From Lichenicoccus sp963693035 (lineage in GTDB: Bacteria; Pseudomonadota; Alphaproteobacteria; Acetobacterales; Acetobacteraceae), in the NCBI GenBank assembly GCA_963693035.2, contig CAXMMQ010000007.1, positions 310,001 through 374,000 on the forward strand: a DNA stretch of 64,000 nt. The letters run 5' to 3'. Positions 27,278-38,131 of the stretch are shown here, in pieces. Numbering within the stretch: the first letter of the stretch is position 1; every line of letters starts with the position of its first letter. A model generated the notes under the pieces. It made no database searches and had not been told where the DNA came from. It worked only from the letters and a program-made list of their open reading frames with translations. Made by a program: the position numbers and the translations under genes.

Positions 27278-27819
27278 GGGCACGTTCCTTCCTGCCTCGG
27301 ATCGATGGACTCTGCGATATCGGTGCGGCCTCCGGACTTCCGCACCACGCGCACCGCATCGATGCGCATGCTCCGGTCGACCGCCTTGCACATGTCGTAA
27401 AGCGTCAGCGCCGCAACGCAAGCGGCCGTCAGCGCCTCCATCTCGACCCCGGTCGGGCCATGGGTGCGCGCCCGCGCCTCGATCTCTACCGCCTCGCCAT
27501 CCTCGGACGCCACCAGATCGACGGCGACCGACGTCAGGCTGAGCGGATGGCACAGCGGGATCAGCTCCGCGGTACGCTTGGCCGCCATGATGCCGGCGAT
27601 CCGCGCGGTTGCCAGCACGTCGCCCTTAGGCAGCCGGCCGGCCATGATCAGCTCGAGCGTCGCCGCCCGCATCACCACCCGGCCGCGTGCGGTGGCATCG
27701 CGCCTGGTGTCGGGCTTGTCCGAGACATCGACCATCGCGGCATGGCCGGCGGCATCGAGATGCGTCAGCCGCCCACGCGGGACGCTGTCGGTCGCGTCAT
27801 GCACCGGGGCAGGCGGCAT
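27274..27819 (-). CDS. moaC: Cyclic pyranopterin monophosphate synthase
   Basis: Second step of molybdopterin synthesis, forming cPMP. MVDVSDKPDTRRDATARG, PLCHPLSLTSV, the catalytic GPTGVEMEALTA and LYDMCKAVDRSM are all present. 181 residues, slightly long because of about 28 N-terminal residues; MVDVSDK could be the functional start. It lies three bases after trpC and overlaps pdhA, so it is embedded between tryptophan and pyruvate dehydrogenase genes. Confidence 0.95.
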   Translation of the reverse strand: MPPAPVHDATDSVPRGRLTHLDAAGHAAMVDVSDKPDTRRDATARGRVVMRAATLELIMAGRLPKGDVLATARIAGIMAAKRTAELIPLCHPLSLTSVAVDLVASEDGEAVEIEARARTHGPTGVEMEALTAACVAALTLYDMCKAVDRSMRIDAVRVVRKSGGRTDIAESIDPRQEGTCP

Positions 27820-27822
27820 GCC

Positions 27823-28644
27823 TCAGATCGGCCCGAGCAGCGCACGGGCCGCAGCACCCGCATCGGGCTGGCGCAGCAGGCTCTCGCCGACCAGGAAGCA
27901 GGTGGCGCCGACAGCGGCCAGCCGCAGCACGTCCTCGCGGCAGCCGATGCCGCTCTCGGCCACCACGATCCGGTCGGGCGGAACCTGAGGCGCCAGGTCC
28001 AGCGTGGTCGCAAGATCAGTCCGCAGGGTGCGCAGATTGCGGTTGTTGATGCCGATCAGGGTAGTCTCCAGCGCCAGCGCGCGATGCAGCTCGGCCTCGT
28101 CATGCACCTCGACCAGCACGTCCAGGTCCACCGAGCGTGCCAGCCCCAGCAGGTCCGCCGCCTGCGCGTCGTTGATCGCCGCCATGATCAGCAGGATGCA
28201 GTCCGCGCCGATCAGCCGGCTCTCATAGATCTGCCAGGGCTCCAGCATGAAATCCTTGCGCAGCGCCGGAAGCGCGGTCGCGGCCCGTGCCGCCTGCAGG
28301 TCGGCGACGTGGCCCTGGAAATGCGGCCCCTCGGTCAGCACCGACAGGCATGCGGCGCCGGCGGCCTCATACTCGCGGGCGATCGCCGCGGGATCGAACT
28401 GCGGCCGGATCAGGCCGGCCGACGGCGACGCCTTCTTGATCTCGGTGATCAGCCCGACCTGCCGCTCGGCGGTCTTGAGCTTGAGCGCATGGCCGAAGCC
28501 GCGCGGCGCCTCGTCGAGGTCGCGCAGCCGCGCCTTCAGGTCGCGCAGCGGCAGTCCCGCCATGCGACGCGCGATCTCCGCGCGGGTCTGGGCACAGATG
28601 CGTGCCAGGATGTCGGGCGCGTCGTGCATCACCTCGGCGCCCAT
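27823..28644 (-). CDS. trpC: Indole-3-glycerol phosphate synthase
   Basis: Closes the indole ring in tryptophan synthesis; TIM barrel. GLITEIKKASPSAGLIRPQFDP, ACLSVLTEGPHFQG, ALRKDFMLEPWQIYESR, GINNRNLRTL and VAESGI carry the catalytic Lys/Glu residues. ATG 28644 shares a base with the trpD stop (TGATG). An ATG five codons later or one at 28677 inside trpD are alternatives. Single-function protein of about 273 residues. Confidence 0.95.
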   Translation of the reverse strand: MGAEVMHDAPDILARICAQTRAEIARRMAGLPLRDLKARLRDLDEAPRGFGHALKLKTAERQVGLITEIKKASPSAGLIRPQFDPAAIAREYEAAGAACLSVLTEGPHFQGHVADLQAARAATALPALRKDFMLEPWQIYESRLIGADCILLIMAAINDAQAADLLGLARSVDLDVLVEVHDEAELHRALALETTLIGINNRNLRTLRTDLATTLDLAPQVPPDRIVVAESGIGCREDVLRLAAVGATCFLVGESLLRQPDAGAAARALLGPI

Positions 28645-29798
28645 CACCTGCGGTCGTCCCTGTCCCTCAGCCTGCATCGCAACCGTTCCAGCACCGCCAG
28701 CGCACTGCCGTCATCCAGGGCGGCTGCCGCCTCGCCGACCGCGGCGCGCAGCGCATGCGCAAACCGACCCGCCGGCGCCGATCCGGCTGCCTCGCCGCCC
28801 GGAGCCGTCCGCGTGCCGCTGCCATCCATTCTCCGCGGGAACATGTTGCCTCCGCGCGCCACGCGCAAGGCTGCGGCGGCATTCAGCAGCACCGTATCAC
28901 GATACGCCCCGGGCGCGCCGCGCAGCAGCGCCTCCAGCGCCTGCGCATTGTGCGCCGCATCGCCGCCGGCGATCGCCCCGACCGGGGCCGGCGGCAGCCC
29001 GGCCAGCTCCGGCGTGATCACCAGTTCGTGGATGACGCCGTCCTCGAGCGCCACCACCTGGCTCGGGCCGGCCAGGGTCAGCTCGTCGAGGCCCTGGCCG
29101 GACAGATCGCCCGCGATCGTGCCGTGCACCGCCCAGATCCGTGTCGAGCCGAGACGGTGCAGCGTCTTCACCACCGGCATCAGCCAGCGCCGCTCATAGA
29201 CACCGATCAGCTGCAGCCGGACCGAGGCCGGGTTGCAGAGCGGACCCAGCAGGTTGAACAGGGTGCGGGTGCCGAGTTCGGCGCGCACCGCCGCCGCATG
29301 GCGCAGGGCCGGATGGTGCGCGGGCGCCGCCATGAAGGCGAGGCCGTGCGCCGCCAGTTCCGCCTCCAGCAACGGCACGTCCCGCACCGGCGGCACGCCA
29401 AGCGCCGCCAGTACGTCCGAGGCACCGGCCTGCGACGACAGCGCCCGGTTGCCGTGCTTGGCCACCGGCACGCCGCAGGCCGCCAGCACGAAGGCGACCG
29501 CCGTCGAGATGTTCAGGGTGCCGTGATGATCGCCGCCGGTGCCGCAGACATCGATCGCACCCGCCGGCGCCTGCACCCGGGTCATGCGCCCGCGCAACGC
29601 CCGCACCGCGCCGGTCATTTCGGCCACGGTCTCGCCGCGCACCCGCAGCGCCATCAGCAGGCCGCCGATTTGCGCCGGCGTCGCCGCGCCCGCCATTATA
29701 ACGCCGAACGCTGCCTCGGCCTGGGCCTCGTCGAGCCCCTGGCCGCCGGCGACATGCGCCAGCACCTGCCTGAGGCCAGCGCCTGGATTGCCTGTCAT
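28644..29798 (-). CDS. trpD: Anthranilate phosphoribosyltransferase
   Basis: Joins anthranilate to PRPP. The PRPP/anthranilate sites are visible as DVCGTGGDHHGTLNIST, KHGNRALSSQAGASDVLAALG and FNLLGPLCNPA. 384 residues, longer than the usual 330-345. The extra is a C-terminal Gly/Arg/Ala-rich stretch (about residues 320-384) with no clear homology. ATG 29798 starts 13 bases after the trpG stop. Confidence 0.94.
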   Translation of the reverse strand: MTGNPGAGLRQVLAHVAGGQGLDEAQAEAAFGVIMAGAATPAQIGGLLMALRVRGETVAEMTGAVRALRGRMTRVQAPAGAIDVCGTGGDHHGTLNISTAVAFVLAACGVPVAKHGNRALSSQAGASDVLAALGVPPVRDVPLLEAELAAHGLAFMAAPAHHPALRHAAAVRAELGTRTLFNLLGPLCNPASVRLQLIGVYERRWLMPVVKTLHRLGSTRIWAVHGTIAGDLSGQGLDELTLAGPSQVVALEDGVIHELVITPELAGLPPAPVGAIAGGDAAHNAQALEALLRGAPGAYRDTVLLNAAAALRVARGGNMFPRRMDGSGTRTAPGGEAAGSAPAGRFAHALRAAVGEAAAALDDGSALAVLERLRCRLRDRDDRR

Positions 29799-29811
29799 GC
29801 GCCGGATCGGA

Positions 29812-30426
29812 TCAGGCCGCTCGCGACCGCGTGTCCTGGGAGCGGGTATCGTTGCGCCCACGGGCGATCGCCAGGAAGTTGGCCAGGATCGCATGGCCGT
29901 GCTGCGAGGCGATGCTCTCGGGATGGAACTGCACGCCGAACAGCGGCAGGTCACGATGGCGCAGCCCCATCAGCACCCCGTCCCCGGTCCAGGCGGTCGG
30001 CACCAGCGTCTCGGGCAGCGTGTCGGGCCGCACCACCAGGCTGTGGTAGCGGGTCGCCTCGAACGGGCTCGGCAGGCCGGCGAAGATGTCGCTGCCGTCA
30101 TGGCGCACCGGACTGACCTTGCCGTGCATCGGCGTTGCCGCACGCACCACCGCGCCGCCGAACACCTGGCCCAGCGCCTGGTGCCCGAGGCAGACCCCAA
30201 ACAGCGGCACCCGTCCGGCGGCGGCCGCGATCAGGTCGCAGCAGATGCCGGCCTCGTTCGGCGAGCACGGGCCCGGCGACAGCACGATGGCCTCCGGCTG
30301 CAGCGCCAGCGCCTCCGCCACGCTCAGCGCGTCGTTGCGGCGGACGTCGCACTCCGCCCCGAGGTCACCGAAATAGTGCACCAGGTTGAAGGTAAAGCTG
30401 TCGTAGTTGTCGATCAGCAGGATCAT
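29812..30426 (-). CDS. trpG: Anthranilate synthase glutamine amidotransferase subunit
   Basis: Class-I glutaminase that feeds ammonia to TrpE. MILLIDNYDSFTFNLVHYF is the N-terminus, the nucleophile Cys is in GVCLGHQALG, and the His/Glu pair is in FGVQFHPES. 204 residues. It starts 31 bases after the trpE stop. Confidence 0.96.
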   Translation of the reverse strand: MILLIDNYDSFTFNLVHYFGDLGAECDVRRNDALSVAEALALQPEAIVLSPGPCSPNEAGICCDLIAAAAGRVPLFGVCLGHQALGQVFGGAVVRAATPMHGKVSPVRHDGSDIFAGLPSPFEATRYHSLVVRPDTLPETLVPTAWTGDGVLMGLRHRDLPLFGVQFHPESIASQHGHAILANFLAIARGRNDTRSQDTRSRAA

Positions 30427-30457
30427 TAAACCAACGTGGTTGTCGTGACCGACCCGG

Positions 30458-31937
30458 TCAATGCGAAGACCCTGCGCCGGAGGCGAGAGCGGCCTCGGCC
30501 GCCCGCAGCAGCGCGCGCGCCTTCTGGCGGGTCTCCTCGTATTCGGCCGCCGGCACGCTGTCGGCGACCACGCCGCAGCCGGCCTGCACATGCATCACGC
30601 CGTCCTGCAGCACCGCCATGCGCAGGCCGATGCAGGTGTCCATGGTGCCGTCGGCACCAAAATAGCCGATGCAGCCGGCATAGGGGCCGCGCCGGGTCGG
30701 CTCCATCTCGTCGATGATCTGCATGGCGCGTATCTTCGGCGCACCGGTCAGCGTGCCGGCCGGGAAGCCCGCGACCAGCGCGTCGAGCGCATCCAGCCCG
30801 GGCCGCAGCCGGCCCTGCACCGTCGAGGAGATGTGCATGACGTGGCTGAAGCGCTCGATGGCGAAGCTCTCCATCACACGCACGCTGCCGATCTCGGCGA
30901 CACGCCCGACATCGTTGCGGCCGAGATCGACCAGCATCAGGTGCTCGGCGCGCTCCTTGGGATCGGCCAGCAGCTCGGCCGCGAGGCGCCTGTCCTCCTC
31001 CGGGCTCGCGCCGCGCGCGCGGGTGCCGGCGAGCGGGCGCACGGTGACGGTGCCGTCGCGCAGCCGCACCAGCACCTCGGGCGAGCTGCCGACCAGGCTG
31101 AACCCCTCGAGGTCGAGCAGGAACAGGAACGGCGACGGGTTGATGCGGCGCAGCGCGCGATAGAGCGAGATCGCCGGGAGTGCGAACGGCGTCGAGAACC
31201 GCTGGCTCGGCACCGCCTGGAACACGTCGCCGGCGGCGATATACGCCTGGATGCGACGCACGACGTCCTCGAACTCCGCCCGGGTGAAGTTCGAGGTCGG
31301 TTCCGGCGAGACTGAAGTTGCAGCGGGCGCCGGCGGCTGCGGCACCGGCAGGGCGAGCGCCACCCGCGCGCGTTCCAGCAGCGCCTCGCCCGAGGCCGGC
31401 GTTGCGCCGTCGCGCAGCGGGACAGCCAGGGTGAGCTCGTCGCGGACATTGTCGAAGATCGCGAACAGCGACGGCCGCAGCAGCACCGCCTCGGGCAGGC
31501 CTAGATCGTCCCCCGGGAGCGTCGGGAAGATGCTCCATCTGACGCACCATGTCGTAGCCGAGATAGCCGAACAGGCCGCCCGTCATCGGTGGCAGGCCCT
31601 CTGGGAATGTCAGGCGGTTGCCGTCCACCAGGGCGCGCAGGCTTGCAAGCGGCACCGCGCCGGTGTCCGTGAAGCCGGGATCGTCGCGGCGGCTGATCGC
31701 GACACGGCCATGGTCGCAGCGCCAGACCACGTCCGGCAGCAGCCCGATCACCGAGTAGCGCCCGCGCGCAGCACCGCCCTCGATGCTCTCCAGCAGGAAG
31801 GCGTTTCGCTTCGCCCCCGCGAGGCGGCCGGTCAGCTTGAGAAAGGCGGCCACCGGCGTCAGCAGGTCGGCGGCCTCGACGCTGAAGACGATGCGCGCCC
31901 CGGGGCCCCCGTTTGCACCCGTCTCCGGCTCGTCCAT
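30458..31937 (-). pseudogene. trpE: Anthranilate synthase component I, single-base frameshift
   Basis: Converts chorismate to anthranilate. The N-terminal part (31937 to about 31515) is good TrpE, with the feedback-site LLES and GRYSVIGL. It then leaves frame at a C5 run at 31510-31514 (G5 on the coding strand). Deleting one base restores DAPGDDLGLPEAVLLRPSLFA and an intact catalytic half (SPFLFLLDLEGFSLVGSSPEVL, GTRARG, HLMLVDLGRNDVGRV, GTLTGAPKIRAM), 492 residues in all. As written, the upstream frame reads on without a stop to 30426 and makes an unrelated C-terminus. It may be a sequencing error, a recent mutation or frameshifting. ATG overlaps the ppiD stop (TGATG). Confidence 0.9.
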
Positions 31938-33832
31938 CAGGGACCGACCACGCTGCGGATCGCCTGCGCGTTCAGGGTCGGCTGCTTGCGGCTGCGCAGC
32001 AGCGTCGCGTAGGTGATCTCGATATCGTTGGAGATTGAGCTGTCCAGGTTGGATTGCAGCCGGTCATAAGCGAGGCGATTGCCGGCCGGGTCCGGGTGCT
32101 GCATCCCGGTGATCGTCGCCACCGTGAAGCCATCCTGCTCGCGCACCATCGTCGACTGCCCGACCGGCAGGCTGAAGGCGATCTGCTGCAGTTGCGGCGA
32201 GATCCCCGGCGGCGGCCGGGCACGGCCGAACGGCGGCTCGTGCACCAGCTCGGCCAGCCCGGGGAGCTTCGCCAGCCCGCCCGCATGGCGCGCCTGGGCA
32301 AACAGGCCGGCGGCCTGCTGCTCCGCCGTGCGCCGGCGCGCATCCGCCAGCACCGCATCGCGCACCTTGTCCTGAACGGCGGCGAAAGGCTGCGCGGCGG
32401 CGGGCGTCACCTGCTCGACCACCGAGGCATACTCGGCGTCGTCCGGTCCCTGCTTGAGTTCCGCCGGCGCCCCCTGCCTCTGCGCGAACGCGCTCGCGAT
32501 GATCGCCGAGCGCAACCCTGGCGACCCCGGCAACGGCGCCGGCTCGCCGGCCTGGGTGTTGCCCTGGGCGTCGAGCGTGCCCTCGGCGGCGACCGCGCCG
32601 ATATCGGCCGGGATCTGGTCGAGGCCCGAGCCGCCCGCTATCGCGTCCTGCAGCTTCTGCACCCGGTCGGCGAGCAGGTCGCGCACACGAGCGACGGCGA
32701 GCTGGTCGTGCAGCGCCTGCCTGGTGTCCTCGAAGCTGTGCGTGATCGCCGGCTCGATCTTCGTCACCCTGAGCAGCACCCAGCCGGTCTCGGTCTTCAT
32801 CGGCCCCGCGACATCGCCGGGCTTCGCAGCAAAGGCGAGACCGCCCATCTCCGGCGACGGGAAGGTAGCAAGCGCCGCGTCGTCGAGCGCCACCGGCACG
32901 CTGTCGGCGGCCGCCGCCTGCATCTGCGGCCAGCCGGCGCCGCCGCGCCAGAGTGTCGCCAGCGCCTGCGCGCGGGCCTCGGTCGGCGCGGTGATCACCT
33001 GCACCGAACGCTTCTCCGGTATCGAGCCGTTGTTGTTCTGCGCCTTGAACAGCGCGCGCTCGTCGGCTTCGGGGATTTCGATCGAGCGGGCGAGCGTCTG
33101 CGGCGACAGCAGCACCAGCTTGATGCGGCGGAACTCCGGCGCCTGGAACTGCTGCGTGTGGTTGTCATAGTAGCGCTGGAGCGTCGCCTGATCGGGGGCA
33201 GGCGGCGCCGGCTGCGTCGCGAACCGGAACCGCACGAGATCGGCGGTCCGGGTCTGCGCCGCGAAATCATAGGCATGCCGGACCAGCACCGCCGGCGCCA
33301 ACGCGCCCGCACGCAGCGGCTCGACCAGCGCATTCGCGGTAAGGTCGTCGCGGAAGATCGACAGCACGCGTGCCTCGGTCAGGCGGTTCTGCTGCAGCCA
33401 GGTGTTGAACCGGCCGCGGTCGAAGCGGCCGTCGCTGCCCTTGAACAGCGGCAGCTCGAAGATGGTCCGGCGCAGCACGTCGTCCGGCACCACGATGCCG
33501 AGCCGCGTCGCCTCGCGCAGCGCCTCGGCGCGCGACACCAGCCCCTGCAGCACCTGCATGGCGACCTGCGCCCGCTCGGGTGCCGGCATCTGCGCGGGAT
33601 CGGCCCCGGTCTGCTGCGCCACCTGGTCGAGCTGCGAGTGGAAGGCATTGTTGAAGTCGTCGACGCTGATCTTGTGGTCGCCGACGGCCGCCACCGTGGA
33701 CGCGTCGGGCGTGCCGCCGAGCCTGGTGAAGAAGTCGCCGACGCCCCAGAGCACGAAGGCTGCGAAGATCAGCACGGCGAACGCGCGGCCGGCCCAGGAA
33801 TCCACGAAAAGATGTCTGAAATAGGTGATCAT
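31937..33832 (-). CDS. PpiD-like periplasmic peptidyl-prolyl isomerase/chaperone
   Basis: SurA/PpiD-type protein anchored in the inner membrane by one helix (about residues 15-36: AGRAFAVLIFAAFVLWGVG). A SurA-N-like helical region follows (ISVDDFNNAFHSQLDQ to about residue 230), then a parvulin-like region around residues 270-380 with GGLAFAAKPGDVAGPMKTETGWVLLRV. 631 residues. ATG 33832 begins MITYFRHLFVDSWAGR, a usual PpiD opening. The stop overlaps the trpE start, placing it first in the long minus-strand chain. Confidence 0.88.
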   Translation of the reverse strand: MITYFRHLFVDSWAGRAFAVLIFAAFVLWGVGDFFTRLGGTPDASTVAAVGDHKISVDDFNNAFHSQLDQVAQQTGADPAQMPAPERAQVAMQVLQGLVSRAEALREATRLGIVVPDDVLRRTIFELPLFKGSDGRFDRGRFNTWLQQNRLTEARVLSIFRDDLTANALVEPLRAGALAPAVLVRHAYDFAAQTRTADLVRFRFATQPAPPAPDQATLQRYYDNHTQQFQAPEFRRIKLVLLSPQTLARSIEIPEADERALFKAQNNNGSIPEKRSVQVITAPTEARAQALATLWRGGAGWPQMQAAAADSVPVALDDAALATFPSPEMGGLAFAAKPGDVAGPMKTETGWVLLRVTKIEPAITHSFEDTRQALHDQLAVARVRDLLADRVQKLQDAIAGGSGLDQIPADIGAVAAEGTLDAQGNTQAGEPAPLPGSPGLRSAIIASAFAQRQGAPAELKQGPDDAEYASVVEQVTPAAAQPFAAVQDKVRDAVLADARRRTAEQQAAGLFAQARHAGGLAKLPGLAELVHEPPFGRARPPPGISPQLQQIAFSLPVGQSTMVREQDGFTVATITGMQHPDPAGNRLAYDRLQSNLDSSISNDIEITYATLLRSRKQPTLNAQAIRSVVGP

Positions 33833-33994
33833 GCGGGATCCGGCATCAGGCAGCGAACCAGGGTCGGGAGGCGGCGCACCATAGGGAGGGTGCCCGAGAT
33901 TGACCAGCGGCAGCCCCGCATGGTCTATGCCCGCTTCTCGAAGCCGCACGTCCCGCGCTATGCGGCGGGCGTCGACCGATGCGGGAACTGCTTG
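33833..33994. other. Divergent intergenic region, ppiD / tpiA
   Basis: 162 bases that should carry the promoter of the twelve-gene ppiD-coq10 chain and that of tpiA-secG. No leader peptide with Trp codons or attenuator-like hairpin was recognised here. Confidence 0.35.
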
Positions 33995-34768
33995 ATGCGC
34001 CAGGTGATCGCCGGCAACTGGAAGATGAACGGCCTGACCGCGGACACCGAGGCGCTGGCCCGGGGGCTGATGGTCGGCCTGGAGCATGTCCCGACCGCGG
34101 CCGAGGTGCTGGTGTTCCCGCCCTACACGCAGATCGCGAATGCCGCCCGCATCCTGGCCGGCAGCGGGATCGGCTGGGGCGGCCAGGATTGCCACATGGC
34201 GGAAAAGGGTGCGCATACCGGCGACATCTCGCCGGACATGCTGCGCGACCTGGGGGCGACGCATGTCATCCTCGGCCACTCCGAGCGTCGGCACGACCAT
34301 GGCGAGCTCGACGAGACCGTGCGCGAGAAGACCGTGGAGGCGCTGCGGGCCGGGCTGATCCCGATCGTCTGCGTCGGCGAAAGCGAGGAGCAGCGGGCCG
34401 GCGGCCAGCACCAGGACACCGTGGGGTGGCAGATCAAGGGCAGCCTGCCGGACGGCTTCGGCGGCGCCGACGGCAGCGGCGGCATCATTGCCTACGAGCC
34501 GGTCTGGGCGATCGGCACCGGGCGGACCGCGACCGTGGAGGACATCGCGGCCATGCACGGCTTCCTGCGCGGCGAGCTGGTCCGGCAGATGGGCGAGACC
34601 GCCGGGCGCGGCATACGCATCCTCTATGGTGGCTCGGTGAATGCCGGCAATGCCACCAGCGTGCTGGCGGTTCCGGATGTCGCAGGTGCCCTGGTCGGCG
34701 GCGCGAGCCTCAAGGCCACCGACTTCCTGACCATCATTGCCGCCGCGACCGGCCTGCCCGCCGCGTGA
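33995..34768 (+). CDS. tpiA: Triose-phosphate isomerase
   Basis: Interconverts DHAP and glyceraldehyde 3-phosphate. The catalytic Lys is in AGNWKMNG, the His in ILGHSERR, and the Glu in IAYEPVWAIGTGRTA. The phosphate-binding ILYGGSVNAGNA and GALVGGASL close the barrel. 257 residues. It is followed 15 bases later by secG, a common pairing in Proteobacteria. Confidence 0.96.
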   Translation: MRQVIAGNWKMNGLTADTEALARGLMVGLEHVPTAAEVLVFPPYTQIANAARILAGSGIGWGGQDCHMAEKGAHTGDISPDMLRDLGATHVILGHSERRHDHGELDETVREKTVEALRAGLIPIVCVGESEEQRAGGQHQDTVGWQIKGSLPDGFGGADGSGGIIAYEPVWAIGTGRTATVEDIAAMHGFLRGELVRQMGETAGRGIRILYGGSVNAGNATSVLAVPDVAGALVGGASLKATDFLTIIAAATGLPAA

Positions 34769-34783
34769 CCTAGACCGGAACCC

Positions 34784-35119
34784 ATGACCAGCTTCCTGCT
34801 CATCCTGCACCTGCTCGTGACCCTCGCCCTGATCGGAACCGTGCTGATCCAGCGCAGCGAGGGCGGTGGCCTGGGCATCGGCTCGACCCAGGGCATGGGC
34901 TCGTTCATGTCCGGGCGCGGCACCGCCAACCTGCTGACCCGCACCACCTCGGTGCTGGCCGCGATCTTCATGGTGCTGTCCCTCACCCTCGCCGTGCTCA
35001 ACCGCGGCACGTCCGGGGTCGGGCGCGACATCCTGGCCCAGCCTGCAGCGCCAGTGGCGGCCACGCGCACGCCGGCGCCGCCGCCGAAGCCGACCGGTCC
35101 GACCGTTCCCACCCATTGA
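34784..35119 (+). CDS. secG: Preprotein translocase subunit SecG
   Basis: Small auxiliary subunit of the SecYEG channel. Two membrane helices (about residues 2-22 and 52-70) flank the conserved LIQRSEGGGLGIGSTQGM cytoplasmic loop. 111 residues with a Pro/Ala-rich C-terminal tail. The next gene starts four bases after its stop. Confidence 0.94.
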   Translation: MTSFLLILHLLVTLALIGTVLIQRSEGGGLGIGSTQGMGSFMSGRGTANLLTRTTSVLAAIFMVLSLTLAVLNRGTSGVGRDILAQPAAPVAATRTPAPPPKPTGPTVPTH

Positions 35120-35123
35120 CCCG

Positions 35124-36452
35124 ATGACGGGAGCCGGCCAGGGCGGTCCGGAGGCCAAACGTCTGGACTACGACGTCGTCATCGTCGGTGCCGGCGCCGC
35201 GGGGCTCGCGGCGAGCGCCATCCTGCGGGCCGCCGGAGTGAGCAGCCTGCTGATCGAGGCCGGACGACATGTCGGCGGTCGGGCCCGCACGTTAACGCCG
35301 CCGATCCTCAACGGTGCCCACTTCGACATGGGCGCCACCTGGCTGCACCAGACCGATCGCAACCCGCTGGTCACCCTGGCACGCGCCCGAGCGGTCGGGT
35401 TGCGGCCGGCGTTCCAGGGCGGACGGCGCCTGCTGGTCGACGGGCGCATCGCGACGGACGACGAGGAGGCTGCCTACCAGGCGTCCCGCGACCACTGGGA
35501 GCGGCTGGTCACCGATCGCGCGGATGGCGCGGATTGCTCGCTTGCCGAGGCGGGAGCTTCGCACGCCGACGACGCCTGGACCGCCAGCATCGAGAACTGG
35601 GACGGCGCCATCATCGCAGCCGCCGATGCAGCCGACCTCAGCCTGCATGACTGGCGCCGCAACCTGCTCGACGACAACAACCTCAGGGCGCCCGGCGGCG
35701 TGGGCGCGCTGCTCGGTGCCGAATTCATTCCACGCATGGGACCTTGCCGCTTCGGCACACGCGTCAACCGCATCGAGTGGCATGCCGGCGAGCCCTGCGC
35801 GGTGCATTGCGACGGGGCTGCCCTGACCGCCCGCGCGGCGATCGTGACCGTCTCGACCGGCGTGCTGCGCGCAGGCCGGATCGCCTTCGATCCACTATTG
35901 CCGGAGGAGACCGTGGCGGCCCTCGACGGCCTGCCGATGGGGCTGCTCAGCAAGCTGGCTTTTCCCGCCGCCGAGCCGCTCGCCGGCATCGCGGACGACA
36001 CGCTGATCGAGCGGCGGGTGCCGCGGCGCGGCGCTCCCGGCATGCTCCTCTCGATACGGCCGAACGGGGCTGGCTACGTGGCGGGCTTCTTCGGCGGCCA
36101 GCATGCCTGGTCCCTTGCATCGCACCCGGAGGCGGCGCTGCAGGAGGCGCGGGGGATCCTGCAAGAGGCTCTGCCCGGCATTGCGCCGGGCACCGGCGGG
36201 CTTGTCACCGAATGGGGAACCGATCCGCTGTTCCTGGGCGCCTACTCGTACTGCCGTCCGGGGCATGCCGAGTCGCGCGAATTGCTGGCGCGGCCGCTCG
36301 GCGGTGGCCGGCTGCTGTTCGCCGGGGAGGCCTGCCGCACCGATGGCCTGGCCGGCACCGTCGGGGGCGCTTTGTTCGACGGCGAGCGCGCGGCGCAGGC
36401 GGTGCTGCGCTGCATCATGGGAATGGAGTCCGTGCCTTCGCTTACGCCGTGA
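35124..36452 (+). CDS. FAD-dependent amine oxidase family protein
   Basis: Flavin monoamine/polyamine-oxidase family. The FAD-binding GxGxxG is in VVIVGAGAAGLAASAILRAAG, followed by IEAGRHVGGRARTL and FDMGATWLHQ. A central VTVSTGVLRAGRIAF and the C-terminal FAD motif LLFAGEACRTDGLAGTVGGALFDGERAA complete the fold. 442 residues, no signal peptide. The substrate (polyamine, aromatic amine or other) cannot be read from the sequence. Four bases after secG suggests co-transcription with no obvious functional link. Confidence 0.88.
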   Translation: MTGAGQGGPEAKRLDYDVVIVGAGAAGLAASAILRAAGVSSLLIEAGRHVGGRARTLTPPILNGAHFDMGATWLHQTDRNPLVTLARARAVGLRPAFQGGRRLLVDGRIATDDEEAAYQASRDHWERLVTDRADGADCSLAEAGASHADDAWTASIENWDGAIIAAADAADLSLHDWRRNLLDDNNLRAPGGVGALLGAEFIPRMGPCRFGTRVNRIEWHAGEPCAVHCDGAALTARAAIVTVSTGVLRAGRIAFDPLLPEETVAALDGLPMGLLSKLAFPAAEPLAGIADDTLIERRVPRRGAPGMLLSIRPNGAGYVAGFFGGQHAWSLASHPEAALQEARGILQEALPGIAPGTGGLVTEWGTDPLFLGAYSYCRPGHAESRELLARPLGGGRLLFAGEACRTDGLAGTVGGALFDGERAAQAVLRCIMGMESVPSLTP

Positions 36453-36492
36453 GGGTTCACGCCCGGTCCGCCGCAGTGTAGGACGGACGCCC

Positions 36493-38121
<1,629 letters not shown>

Positions 38122-38131
38122 GGGGCGTTGC

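Noticed and set aside
30426..31937. The unshifted 503-codon trpE frame as a genuine longer protein
   Set aside because: After residue 141 it is Arg/Ala/Gly-rich antiphase translation of the conserved TrpE catalytic half; the shifted frame has every catalytic motif.
32054..34768. A 904-codon plus-strand open frame covering ppiD antisense and tpiA
   Set aside because: Only the last 258 codons are a real gene (tpiA). The rest is the antisense shadow of ppiD in GC-rich DNA, with biased low-complexity composition.
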